In this document: positions 23,282-31,013 of the stretch, piece by piece
How the letters are laid out: each line of letters begins with the position of its first letter
How positions within the stretch are numbered: the stretch's first letter is position 1
NCBI GenBank assembly: GCA_023423715.1
Contig: JAFAFC010000016.1
Location: 1-64,000, forward strand
Length of the DNA stretch: 64,000 bases
Reading direction: 5' to 3'
Source of the DNA: Bacteroidota bacterium
GTDB lineage: Bacteria; Bacteroidota; Bacteroidia; Flavobacteriales; Weeksellaceae
Translations under genes and position numbers: made by a program
Notes under the pieces: model-generated
Databases searched by the model: none
What the model was told of the DNA's origin: nothing
What the model saw: the letters and a program-made list of their open reading frames with translations, nothing else

Positions 23282-25129
23282 ATGAAACTCCAGGGTTTTT
23301 GGAATTTGGTTTTCCTTTTTTTTGGAATGTTGGGATTTGCACAAAAAAGCGTCCCGCTAGATTCTTTGCATTACACTAACGAAATTGCATTGTATGATTT
23401 TTCTTCGTTTGCAACATCAAAAGAATTAAAAAGTAAAATTCCAATAAAGTGGGCTTCCCACTCCGTTTGGAAAGAACCTAAATCGAATTCAAATTTTAAA
23501 TCAAAATGGCAAAAGTTTACGCTTGACGGAGTTTATGAGGATACTTTGTACGTATATGCAAAGAATAATATTGCGAAAATTCAACTGTTTTATGATGACG
23601 GTAAAACCATTCAAAAAATCGGACATTCGGGGTTTGCTAATCGACTTTCCGATGCGTCGGTTCCCGATAATTACAATGGAATTCAGTTAGCTGCCCATCA
23701 GCCTGGAGATTATTACATTCAATTTCAAGCTGAGCGTTATCATTTAGAGAGTGAGCCTCTTATTATCAGTCCATACCTTTATAAAATTAAATCAACCGAG
23801 AAAATCGGTGTTATTTCGTTGATTGTCGCAGGGTTTCAGATTTGTCTTTTTGTTATTTGTATGCTTTTTTTGGCGTTGAAATGGTTTAAAGGATATCCGA
23901 AATTGTTGATATTTTTTACGTTAATCAACGTGACAGATGCTATTTATTTTTTGTCGCGTTATCAAATTATTAATTTAGAATTACCGTTTTTTCGATATAC
24001 CAATAGCCAAATTTGGAATGTCATTGGGGATGTTAATATTATCTGCTATTACATTTTTTATTCAACGTTTTTTAAGATTCCGTCGCGATCTTGGGCAGGA
24101 TGGATTATTAAATTGGGTTCCATTTTTTGGGTTGGTCAAATTTTTATAGAGCTATCCAATTTCAATTCTGATTTTGGAAGTCAATTCGCCAAATATTATC
24201 TGAATAACGCCTCCGTTGTTGACTTTTTCGTTTTTATCGTGTTGGTCATTTTTGTCATAAAGAACCGATTGAATGAGCGATTTTATGTAATTGGATTTGT
24301 TGGGTTGATATTCATTTTCCTTAGCACGGCAGAAGTTGCTTGGCCACATCTTTGGGGATTGAACGATTGGGTGCAATTGGACTTTACATCGTTTGGCTTT
24401 ATGCAGTTCGCCGCTGTTATTAATATATTTAGTATTGTTTGCGCTGTTTTGTATGACTACATTTTGAAGGAACGAGCTGCAAGTAAACTGAAAACGGAAT
24501 TGGTACAGAAAGAGCTGGAGGAACTAACGATTTTGACGCGGGAACGGGAACGTATTTCGCACGATATGCATGATGAATTGGGAGCTGGAATCTCCGCAAT
24601 GAAACTTCAAGCCGAATTTTTGAAGATGAAGTTGAAAAAACAAAATGTTGAAGAAGATATTGATGATCTCCTTAAAACAACCGAAGATTTGAATATTTCT
24701 ATGCGTGAAATGTTGTGGAGTTTGAACTCGGGAAATGATACGCTTGGAAATCTCATTAAGTACATCAACATGTATGGAGAAACGTTTTTTCGAAAATCGA
24801 ATATGGAATTTTCTTATCAATTGGAACTTCAAGATGCCGAGCAAAAAATCAATTCTGAAAATCGAAGAAATATATTTTTATGCATCAAAGAAGCGTTTAA
24901 TAACTGCTACAAACATAGTGAAGCAACTCATGTTAATGCGGAATACAGTCAACAAAATAAGACCTTAAAAATTTCAATCGGCGACAATGGTAAGGGCATG
25001 CCTTTGCAATTCAAACAAGGAAATGGACTGAAAAATATGCGATTTCGAATGCTAAATGCAAACGGAACGATGGATATTCAAAGCGATTCTAACGGAACCT
25101 ATTTAAAATTTGAGATTCCATTAGATTAA
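23282..25129 (+). CDS. Sensor histidine kinase with 7TMR-DISM-like sensor region
   Basis: This 615-residue protein has a signal peptide (ending FGMLGFAQ), then a periplasmic sensor of about 150 residues resembling 7TMR-DISM extracellular domains. About seven transmembrane helices follow (residues 175-395), then a coiled coil and a HisKA_3 dimerisation helix with the phospho-accepting histidine in RISHDMHDELGAG (about 423). A HATPase domain completes it, with the N box ...EAFNNCYKHS and the G box GDNGKGMP. It is co-directional with the response regulator just upstream, so the two form a two-component pair. The signal sensed is unknown. Confidence 0.88.
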   Translation: MKLQGFWNLVFLFFGMLGFAQKSVPLDSLHYTNEIALYDFSSFATSKELKSKIPIKWASHSVWKEPKSNSNFKSKWQKFTLDGVYEDTLYVYAKNNIAKIQLFYDDGKTIQKIGHSGFANRLSDASVPDNYNGIQLAAHQPGDYYIQFQAERYHLESEPLIISPYLYKIKSTEKIGVISLIVAGFQICLFVICMLFLALKWFKGYPKLLIFFTLINVTDAIYFLSRYQIINLELPFFRYTNSQIWNVIGDVNIICYYIFYSTFFKIPSRSWAGWIIKLGSIFWVGQIFIELSNFNSDFGSQFAKYYLNNASVVDFFVFIVLVIFVIKNRLNERFYVIGFVGLIFIFLSTAEVAWPHLWGLNDWVQLDFTSFGFMQFAAVINIFSIVCAVLYDYILKERAASKLKTELVQKELEELTILTRERERISHDMHDELGAGISAMKLQAEFLKMKLKKQNVEEDIDDLLKTTEDLNISMREMLWSLNSGNDTLGNLIKYINMYGETFFRKSNMEFSYQLELQDAEQKINSENRRNIFLCIKEAFNNCYKHSEATHVNAEYSQQNKTLKISIGDNGKGMPLQFKQGNGLKNMRFRMLNANGTMDIQSDSNGTYLKFEIPLD

Positions 25130-25132
25130 CTT

Positions 25133-26137
25133 TTACAGATGCCAAAGTTGGTCGCCTTTCAAAACCAAATTTGTTGGAAAATTATTGGTGAAAAGTCCAC
25201 CAGTTCCTAGTCCTTGCGGGATTTTAGGGTTTTTTGAATAGGTATATTGAGCAATGGCATTCAAGCCGATATTGGATTCTAAAGCGGAGGTGATCCACCA
25301 ACCGATTTGATTGTCTTCCGCAATGGAAATCCATTCGTCACTTCCTTGAATTCCGCCAACCAATGAAGGTTTTAAGATAATGTATTGTGGCTGAATGGTT
25401 TCTAAAAGTGTTTTTTTAGCTTCAAAATCCAAAACACCAATAAGTTCTTCATCTAAAGCAATAGGAGTTGGAGTTTGCGCGCAAAGACCTGTCATGGCTT
25501 CAATTTGCCCTGCTTTAATCGGCTGCTCAATGGAATGAATTTCTAAATCCGCTAATTCTCGCAATACGATTTTAGCTTGTTCGGGTGAAAAAGCGCCATT
25601 AGCATCAACACGTAATTCCAATTGATTTTTAGGGAAGTTTTTGCGAAGCTCTTCGATAACTTTCTTTTCTTCGTCCCAATGAACTCCAATTTTTAGCTTT
25701 ATGCAATCGTAGTTTTGGGCGAGTTTTTGTTCAATTTGCTCTTTCATGAAATCAACATTTCCCATCCAAATCAAACCATTGATTTTAATCGATTTTTCGC
25801 CTGAACTGAACTCGTTATCGAAATACAAGTCTTTTCCTAATTCCCAATTTAAAATCGCTTGTTCCCAACCAAATAGTATGGAAGGATATACTTTTAAATA
25901 GCTTCGGATAACCGAATCGTCTTCATTGATATGATCACAAAGCCACTGAAGTTTTACTTCGTAATCTGGAAGATCATCGCAACTTAACCCTTTAAATAAG
26001 CCACATTCGCCAATTCCTTGTTTTGATTCCGAAGAAATTTCCAGAATGTATGTTTCCTTATAATGTAAAACCCCGCGGGACGTGCCGCCGGGTTTTTTAA
26101 ATTCTAATGTATGTTTGTAGAATGATGCTTTTTTCAT
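25133..26137 (-). CDS. menC: o-Succinylbenzoate synthase
   Basis: This protein of about 334 residues is in the enolase superfamily. The catalytic lysine region is CIKLKIGVHWDEE, the metal ligands are in RVDANG, SIEQP and ALDEE, and the second lysine is in ILKPSLVGG. MenC dehydrates SHCHC to o-succinylbenzoate in menaquinone synthesis. The start at 26137 (MKKASFYKH) lies one base after the fbp stop, a typical coupled start. An ATG five codons upstream (26152) would overlap fbp by 14 bases. A convergent kinase gene ends 3 bases away. Confidence 0.85.
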   Translation of the reverse strand: MKKASFYKHTLEFKKPGGTSRGVLHYKETYILEISSESKQGIGECGLFKGLSCDDLPDYEVKLQWLCDHINEDDSVIRSYLKVYPSILFGWEQAILNWELGKDLYFDNEFSSGEKSIKINGLIWMGNVDFMKEQIEQKLAQNYDCIKLKIGVHWDEEKKVIEELRKNFPKNQLELRVDANGAFSPEQAKIVLRELADLEIHSIEQPIKAGQIEAMTGLCAQTPTPIALDEELIGVLDFEAKKTLLETIQPQYIILKPSLVGGIQGSDEWISIAEDNQIGWWITSALESNIGLNAIAQYTYSKNPKIPQGLGTGGLFTNNFPTNLVLKGDQLWHL

Positions 26138-26138
26138 G

Positions 26139-27152
26139 TTAGCTGTGCGCATTTCGCATAAATTCTTCCGCTTTTTCTACCATTTCAATGCTTCCACAGA
26201 AGAAAGGAACTCTCTGATGCAATTCGGTTGGTTGCAATTCTAAAATTCGAGTAAATCCGTCACTGCATTTTCCACCTGCTTGTTCTGCTAAAAGCGCCAT
26301 AGGATTACATTCGTAAAGCAAACGTAATTTTCCATTAGGTGATTGAGATGTTGATGGATAGATGTAAATTCCACCTTTAATCATATTTCTATGGAAATCG
26401 GAAACCAAAGATCCAATGTAACGCGAAGTGTATGGTCTGTCGTCTTCCTCTTTTTGACAATACTTTAGATAATCTTTTACTCCTTGAGGGAATTTGATGT
26501 AGTTTCCTTCATTAATTGAGTATATTTTTCCCGTTTTTGAAAACTTCATATTCGGATGTGAAAGATAATACGTTCCTAAACTTGGGTCTAACGTAAATCC
26601 ATTCACGCCATGTCCTGTTGTATAAACAATCATTGTTGAAGATCCGTAAACAACATATCCTGCAGCAACTTGGTGAATTCCTTTTTGTAAGAAATCTTTC
26701 AATTCCACCGGAGTTCCAGGTTCGGTAACACGGCGGTAAATGGAAAAAATAGTTCCTACGGAAACGTTCACATCAATGTTAGAAGAGCCATCAAGCGGGT
26801 CAATTAACACCACATACTTACTTAAATGTCCATTTTCACTTGGAATAATTTCGATGAAATCATCACTTTCTTCAGAAGCAATTCCGCAAACAACTTCACG
26901 TTGAGAAAGCGCAGCGATAAAAATTTCGTTAGCCAAAACATCAAGCTTTTGTTGCTCCTCACCTTGAACGTTGGTATTGCCTGCGCGCCCAATGATATCG
27001 GCGATTCCAGCTTTGTTTACCTCTCTGTTTACCACTTTTGAAGCAAGACGAATGGCACTTAAAAGTCGGGATAATTCTCCACTAGAATATAAAAAATCTT
27101 CTTGTTTTTCAATGATAAATTCACCGAGTGTTTGTAATGAATTGTCGGACAT
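26139..27152 (-). CDS. fbp: Fructose-1,6-bisphosphatase class 1
   Basis: This protein of about 337 residues carries the class 1 metal and substrate signature VLIDPLDGSSNIDVNVSVGTIF and the downstream GGIYIYPST and LYECNPMALLAEQAGG motifs. It hydrolyses fructose-1,6-bisphosphate in gluconeogenesis. The open frame continues to a TTG at 27179, but a TACATTTG element covers 27177-27184, so the ATG at 27152 (MSDNSLQTLGEF) is the start. It is transcribed with menC. Confidence 0.95.
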   Translation of the reverse strand: MSDNSLQTLGEFIIEKQEDFLYSSGELSRLLSAIRLASKVVNREVNKAGIADIIGRAGNTNVQGEEQQKLDVLANEIFIAALSQREVVCGIASEESDDFIEIIPSENGHLSKYVVLIDPLDGSSNIDVNVSVGTIFSIYRRVTEPGTPVELKDFLQKGIHQVAAGYVVYGSSTMIVYTTGHGVNGFTLDPSLGTYYLSHPNMKFSKTGKIYSINEGNYIKFPQGVKDYLKYCQKEEDDRPYTSRYIGSLVSDFHRNMIKGGIYIYPSTSQSPNGKLRLLYECNPMALLAEQAGGKCSDGFTRILELQPTELHQRVPFFCGSIEMVEKAEEFMRNAHS

Positions 27153-27176
27153 GTTGATTTGTATTGTGAGTTTTCC

Positions 27177-27184
27177 CAAATGTA
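27177..27184 (-). promoter_or_regulatory. -7 promoter element for fbp-menC
   Basis: TACATTTG on the - strand lies 24 bases before the fbp ATG. Confidence 0.6.
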
Positions 27185-27282
27185 GAAGAAATATCGGTAC
27201 TACACAATGATATATTTCACGGACTTAAAAAATTTGAAAATTAAAATTAGGTTTTGTTTATTCTCATATCGGCTAGATTTTC

Positions 27283-27290
27283 TATTTTTG
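27283..27290 (+). promoter_or_regulatory. -7 promoter element for lysC
   Basis: TATTTTTG lies 64 bases ahead of the lysC ATG, in the spacer shared with the divergent fbp promoter. Confidence 0.55.
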
Positions 27291-27354
27291 AAAATTATTT
27301 TAACAACAAAATCAATCTAAGATTGATCATTTTTCTAGAAATTTAAGGGAAAAG

Positions 27355-28593
27355 ATGAAAGTATTTAAGTTTGGAGGTGCATCCGTGCGCGATGCAGAAA
27401 GTGTGAAAAATGTTGCTGAGGTTCTAGAATCTCAAAGCTTTGAAAAGTGTGTATTGGTGGTTTCAGCGATGGGAAAAACAACCAATGCATTAGAAAATGT
27501 GGTTGAAAAGTACTTTAAGAAGGAAGATTATCAATCGGAGATTGCAGAAATAAAGAAAAATCATATTGATATTGCTCACGGATTGTTTGGTGAAAAACAT
27601 TCTGTTTATAACGAAATCTCATTATTTTTTGATGATATCGAGTCGTTTTTAAGACGTAATAAATCACCAAATTACAACTTCGTATATGACCAAGTCGTGA
27701 GTTGTGGTGAGATGATTTCTTCTAAAATTTTAAGCGAATTTCTAAATGAATCGGGCTATCCAAACCAATGGTTGGACGCTCGTGACTATATCAAAACAGA
27801 TAATACCTATCGTGAAGGTGTCGTAAATTGGGATCAAACGGAAAGTAATATCAAAACCTTGAATCCTAGTTTGTCTTACGTTACTCAAGGTTTTATTGGT
27901 TCGGATGATAATAATTTTGCGGTGACTTTAGGCCGTGAAGGTTCCGATTATTCGGCGGCGATTTTTGCATTTTGTTTAAATGCAGATGCTATGACGATTT
28001 GGAAAGATGTTCCAGGAGTGATGACGGGCGATCCACGAAAATTCAAAAACGTAAGTTTATTATCAAATATCTCCTACGAAGAGGCGATTGAAATGGCGTA
28101 TTATGGTGCGAGTGTTATTCACCCAAAAACACTTCAGCCATTGAAACAAAAGCATATTCCGTTTTTTGTGAAGTCTTTTATCGAGCCTACAAAAGAAGGA
28201 ACGAAAGTGGGGAATTCCGAAAGTAATCAAAATACAGAATCGTATATTTTAAAAGAAAACCAAGTGTTAATGCGTATTGCAACACGAGATTTCTCTTTTA
28301 TTGCAGAAGAACATATGAGTTTGATTTTCTCTAATTTGGCGAAATATCAAATTAAAATTTCATTGATGCAGAATTCAGCAATTTCATTAGCTTTATGTTT
28401 GGAAGATAAATACCAACATATTGACGAGTTGAATAACGAGTTGAGTAAATTATTTAATACAGAGGTGGTGAAGAACGTTGCGCTTTTCACCGTTCGTAAC
28501 GCGAATACACAAGATTTAACGCGTTTTTACGAGAACAGAAAGGTGTTGCTAGAGCAGCTTTCAAAACAAACCTTGCAAATGGTTACTCACTAA
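27355..28593 (+). CDS. lysC: Aspartate kinase
   Basis: In this 412-residue protein the amino-acid kinase domain occupies about residues 1-285, beginning with the signature KVFKFGGASVRD, with VVSAMGKTTN for phosphate binding and TLGREGSDYSAAIFA for aspartate binding. The remaining C-terminal part (about 300-400) has the ACT-domain arrangement, which usually confers feedback inhibition by lysine or threonine. It catalyses the first step of the lysine/threonine/methionine pathway. The olsF-like gene starts 22 bases downstream and is probably co-transcribed. Confidence 0.92.
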   Translation: MKVFKFGGASVRDAESVKNVAEVLESQSFEKCVLVVSAMGKTTNALENVVEKYFKKEDYQSEIAEIKKNHIDIAHGLFGEKHSVYNEISLFFDDIESFLRRNKSPNYNFVYDQVVSCGEMISSKILSEFLNESGYPNQWLDARDYIKTDNTYREGVVNWDQTESNIKTLNPSLSYVTQGFIGSDDNNFAVTLGREGSDYSAAIFAFCLNADAMTIWKDVPGVMTGDPRKFKNVSLLSNISYEEAIEMAYYGASVIHPKTLQPLKQKHIPFFVKSFIEPTKEGTKVGNSESNQNTESYILKENQVLMRIATRDFSFIAEEHMSLIFSNLAKYQIKISLMQNSAISLALCLEDKYQHIDELNNELSKLFNTEVVKNVALFTVRNANTQDLTRFYENRKVLLEQLSKQTLQMVTH

Positions 28594-28614
28594 TTTTTGC
28601 TTAAAAACACAACC

Positions 28615-30459
28615 ATGAGTTTAATATCTAAAAATGAGCTAATTCAGGCAACAGGCCTTTCCAAATGGGGGATTCTGAAGAATCCAGCAGCTACATTTTT
28701 AATGGGTTTTACCAAACTTAATAAGGTAAACGAGCTTTATGATCGAGTTAAGGATAAGACCGGGAAGGATTTTTTTGATGCCTTCGTTCGTGAACGTAAT
28801 ATTCAATATATTGTATTCGAAGAAGATCTTGCCAAAATACCAAAAACAGGGCCTTTCATCATCGTTTCCAACCATCCGCTTGGCGCCATTGATGGTGTTT
28901 TAATGTGTAAAATCATTTCCGAAATCCGTCCTGATTTCAAGATTATGGGCAATTTTCTTTTGGAAAAAATTAAGCCAATGGAACCTTTTGTGATTCCGGT
29001 GAATCCGTTTGGTGGCGATCGTAAAAATATTAGAAACAGCTTGAACGGGATGCGTGAAACGCTTCGTTATTTAGAAGAAGGTGGATGCGTCGGGATTTTT
29101 CCTGCTGGAGAAGTTTCTAACAAAAATAATCAGTACAACGAAATCCGTGATAAAGAATGGGAAAAGCCCGCTTTGAAGTTGATTAAAAACGCCAAAGTTC
29201 CGGTGATTCCGATGTATTTCCATGCGAAAAACAGTAATTTCTTTTATAATATAGCCAAAGTTCATCCTGATTTACAGACGTTATTACTTCCATCTGAAAT
29301 GATGCGCGACCGAACGTCGCCAATCCGTATTCGTATTGGGAAAGCCGTTACAGTAAAGAATATTCAGGAGCACGAATCACTAGAAGAACTTAACGAATAT
29401 CTTCAAACGAAAATTTACTTTTTACGTTCCTATTACGAGAAAAGAAAGTCGTTGATGAATCTTCTTAAGTTACCGAATCTGAAGCTCAATTTCTCCATTA
29501 ATAAAGAAGCAAACGTCGTTCAGAATATTATTGATGAAACGCCAAGCGAAGATTTAATTGCGGAAATAGAAAAGTTGAAAGCGGAAGACAAGCAACTGTT
29601 TTCTAACGGAAATTACGAGGTTTATTTTACGAATTACGAGAGTATTCCTTCGATTATGAGAGAAATTGGTCGTCAACGCGAGCTAACGTTTCGAGCCGTA
29701 GGTGAGGGAAGTAATTTGCCTTTTGATTTGGACGAATACGATCAGTATTACCATCATTTGTTCCTCTGGGATAATGAAGCGAAAAAGTTGGCTGGAGCCT
29801 ATCGTATGGCGCTTGGAAAGGATGTGATGCGCAAATACGGTATTGAAGGATTTTATACCGCTTCTTTATTTGAATTTGATCAAGAATTGCAACCGTTTTT
29901 CCGAAAGGTAATCGAAATGGGACGTGCGTATATCAGTAGAGAATATCAACAAAAACCGTTGCCCCTTTTCTTATTATGGCGAGGAATTGTTCATGTTTGC
30001 TTGAGAAATCCTGATCATAAATTTTTGATGGGTGGCGTAAGTATCAGCGATAAATTCTCTGAGTTTTCAAAGTCGTTGATGATCGAGTTTATGCGTTCGC
30101 ATTACTACGATTCGGCAGTTGCGCAATATATTCATCCAAAAAATGAATTTAAAGTAAAGCTTCGAGACCGTGATAAATCCTTGTTTTTCGAAGCAATGGA
30201 GTCGGATTTGAATAAATTGGATAAAGTGATTGACGATCTTGAACCAGAGATGAGAATGCCGGTTTTAATCAAGAAATACATCAAGCAAAATGCAAAAGTA
30301 GTGGCGTTTAATGTTGATCCAAGTTTCAACGATGCGATCGATGGACTGATGTATATCCGAATTAGTGATCTTCCCGAAAGTACAATAAAGCCTGTTTTAG
30401 ACGAAATGAGTGATCAAATCAGGCGCGAACAAGAAAAAAATCAGCCTGATAATCAGTAA
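28615..30459 (+). CDS. olsF: Bifunctional acyltransferase, OlsF-type ornithine lipid synthase
   Basis: This protein of about 614 residues has two acyltransferase halves. The first (about 60-270) is PlsC-like, with the HxxxxD-type motif SNHPLGAIDG and FPAGEVS in place of the EGTRS block. The second (about 325-560) resembles the GNAT/hemolysin-like OlsB fold (FRAVGEGSNLPFDLDEYDQYYHHLFLWD...GAYRMALG). OlsF, known from Serratia and Flavobacterium johnsoniae, N-acylates and then O-acylates ornithine to make ornithine lipid. The ATG at 28615 is chosen over the upstream in-frame TTG at 28597. The function is inferred from the domain pair. Confidence 0.8.
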   Translation: MSLISKNELIQATGLSKWGILKNPAATFLMGFTKLNKVNELYDRVKDKTGKDFFDAFVRERNIQYIVFEEDLAKIPKTGPFIIVSNHPLGAIDGVLMCKIISEIRPDFKIMGNFLLEKIKPMEPFVIPVNPFGGDRKNIRNSLNGMRETLRYLEEGGCVGIFPAGEVSNKNNQYNEIRDKEWEKPALKLIKNAKVPVIPMYFHAKNSNFFYNIAKVHPDLQTLLLPSEMMRDRTSPIRIRIGKAVTVKNIQEHESLEELNEYLQTKIYFLRSYYEKRKSLMNLLKLPNLKLNFSINKEANVVQNIIDETPSEDLIAEIEKLKAEDKQLFSNGNYEVYFTNYESIPSIMREIGRQRELTFRAVGEGSNLPFDLDEYDQYYHHLFLWDNEAKKLAGAYRMALGKDVMRKYGIEGFYTASLFEFDQELQPFFRKVIEMGRAYISREYQQKPLPLFLLWRGIVHVCLRNPDHKFLMGGVSISDKFSEFSKSLMIEFMRSHYYDSAVAQYIHPKNEFKVKLRDRDKSLFFEAMESDLNKLDKVIDDLEPEMRMPVLIKKYIKQNAKVVAFNVDPSFNDAIDGLMYIRISDLPESTIKPVLDEMSDQIRREQEKNQPDNQ

Positions 30460-30517
30460 TTTTATACGAATTCTGTTTATTCAAGCTATTTAATTTGCAA
30501 CAAAAGGAAAAACTTCC

Positions 30518-30525
30518 TATTTTTG
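30518..30525 (+). promoter_or_regulatory. -7 promoter element for first tRNA-Phe
   Basis: TATTTTTG lies 20 bases before the tRNA. Its context (CTATTTTTGCC) closely resembles that of the second copy. Confidence 0.5.
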
Positions 30526-30545
30526 CCAAACGTTATTACAACAAA

Positions 30546-30618
<73 letters not shown>

Positions 30619-30622
30619 CTTA

Positions 30623-30647
30623 AAGCCCGAGTTTATCGGGCTTTTTT
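30623..30647 (+). terminator. Intrinsic terminator after first tRNA-Phe
   Basis: AAGCCCGA pairs with TCGGGCTT across a 5-base loop and runs into six T. Confidence 0.88.
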
Positions 30648-30756
30648 GTTATCTCTAATCGAAATTTTTAGTTTTGATTTTCAGGTGATTGACTATTTTT
30701 GTGGTCTTTTTTGAAAATTTAATGCATTTATATTTGGTCTGTATGAGATAACTTTC

Positions 30757-30764
30757 TATTTTTG
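30757..30764 (+). promoter_or_regulatory. -7 promoter element for second tRNA-Phe
   Basis: TATTTTTG lies 18 bases before the second tRNA, so each copy has its own promoter. Confidence 0.5.
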
Positions 30765-30782
30765 CACCACTAAAATCAACAA

Positions 30783-30855
<73 letters not shown>

Positions 30856-30856
30856 C

Positions 30857-30886
30857 AAAAACCGCTTTTTAAAGGCGGTTTTTTTG
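30857..30886 (+). terminator. Intrinsic terminator after second tRNA-Phe
   Basis: AAAACCGCCTTT-type stem: AAACCGC and its inner bases pair with GCGGTTT around a short T/A loop, followed by a T run. Confidence 0.82.
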
Positions 30887-30979
30887 TTTTTATTCATTAA
30901 ATTTTCTTTTAGCGTTTTCTTCTTTTTGAATTTTATCTTAAAAATAAATTTCCACTTTAAATCATAATTGGAGAATAGG

Positions 30980-30987
30980 TATCTTTG
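30980..30987 (+). promoter_or_regulatory. -7 promoter element for secreted protease
   Basis: TATCTTTG lies 26 bases before the ATG at 31014. Confidence 0.6.
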
Positions 30988-31013
30988 ACAAATTATTTCA
31001 ACGAAATACAAAT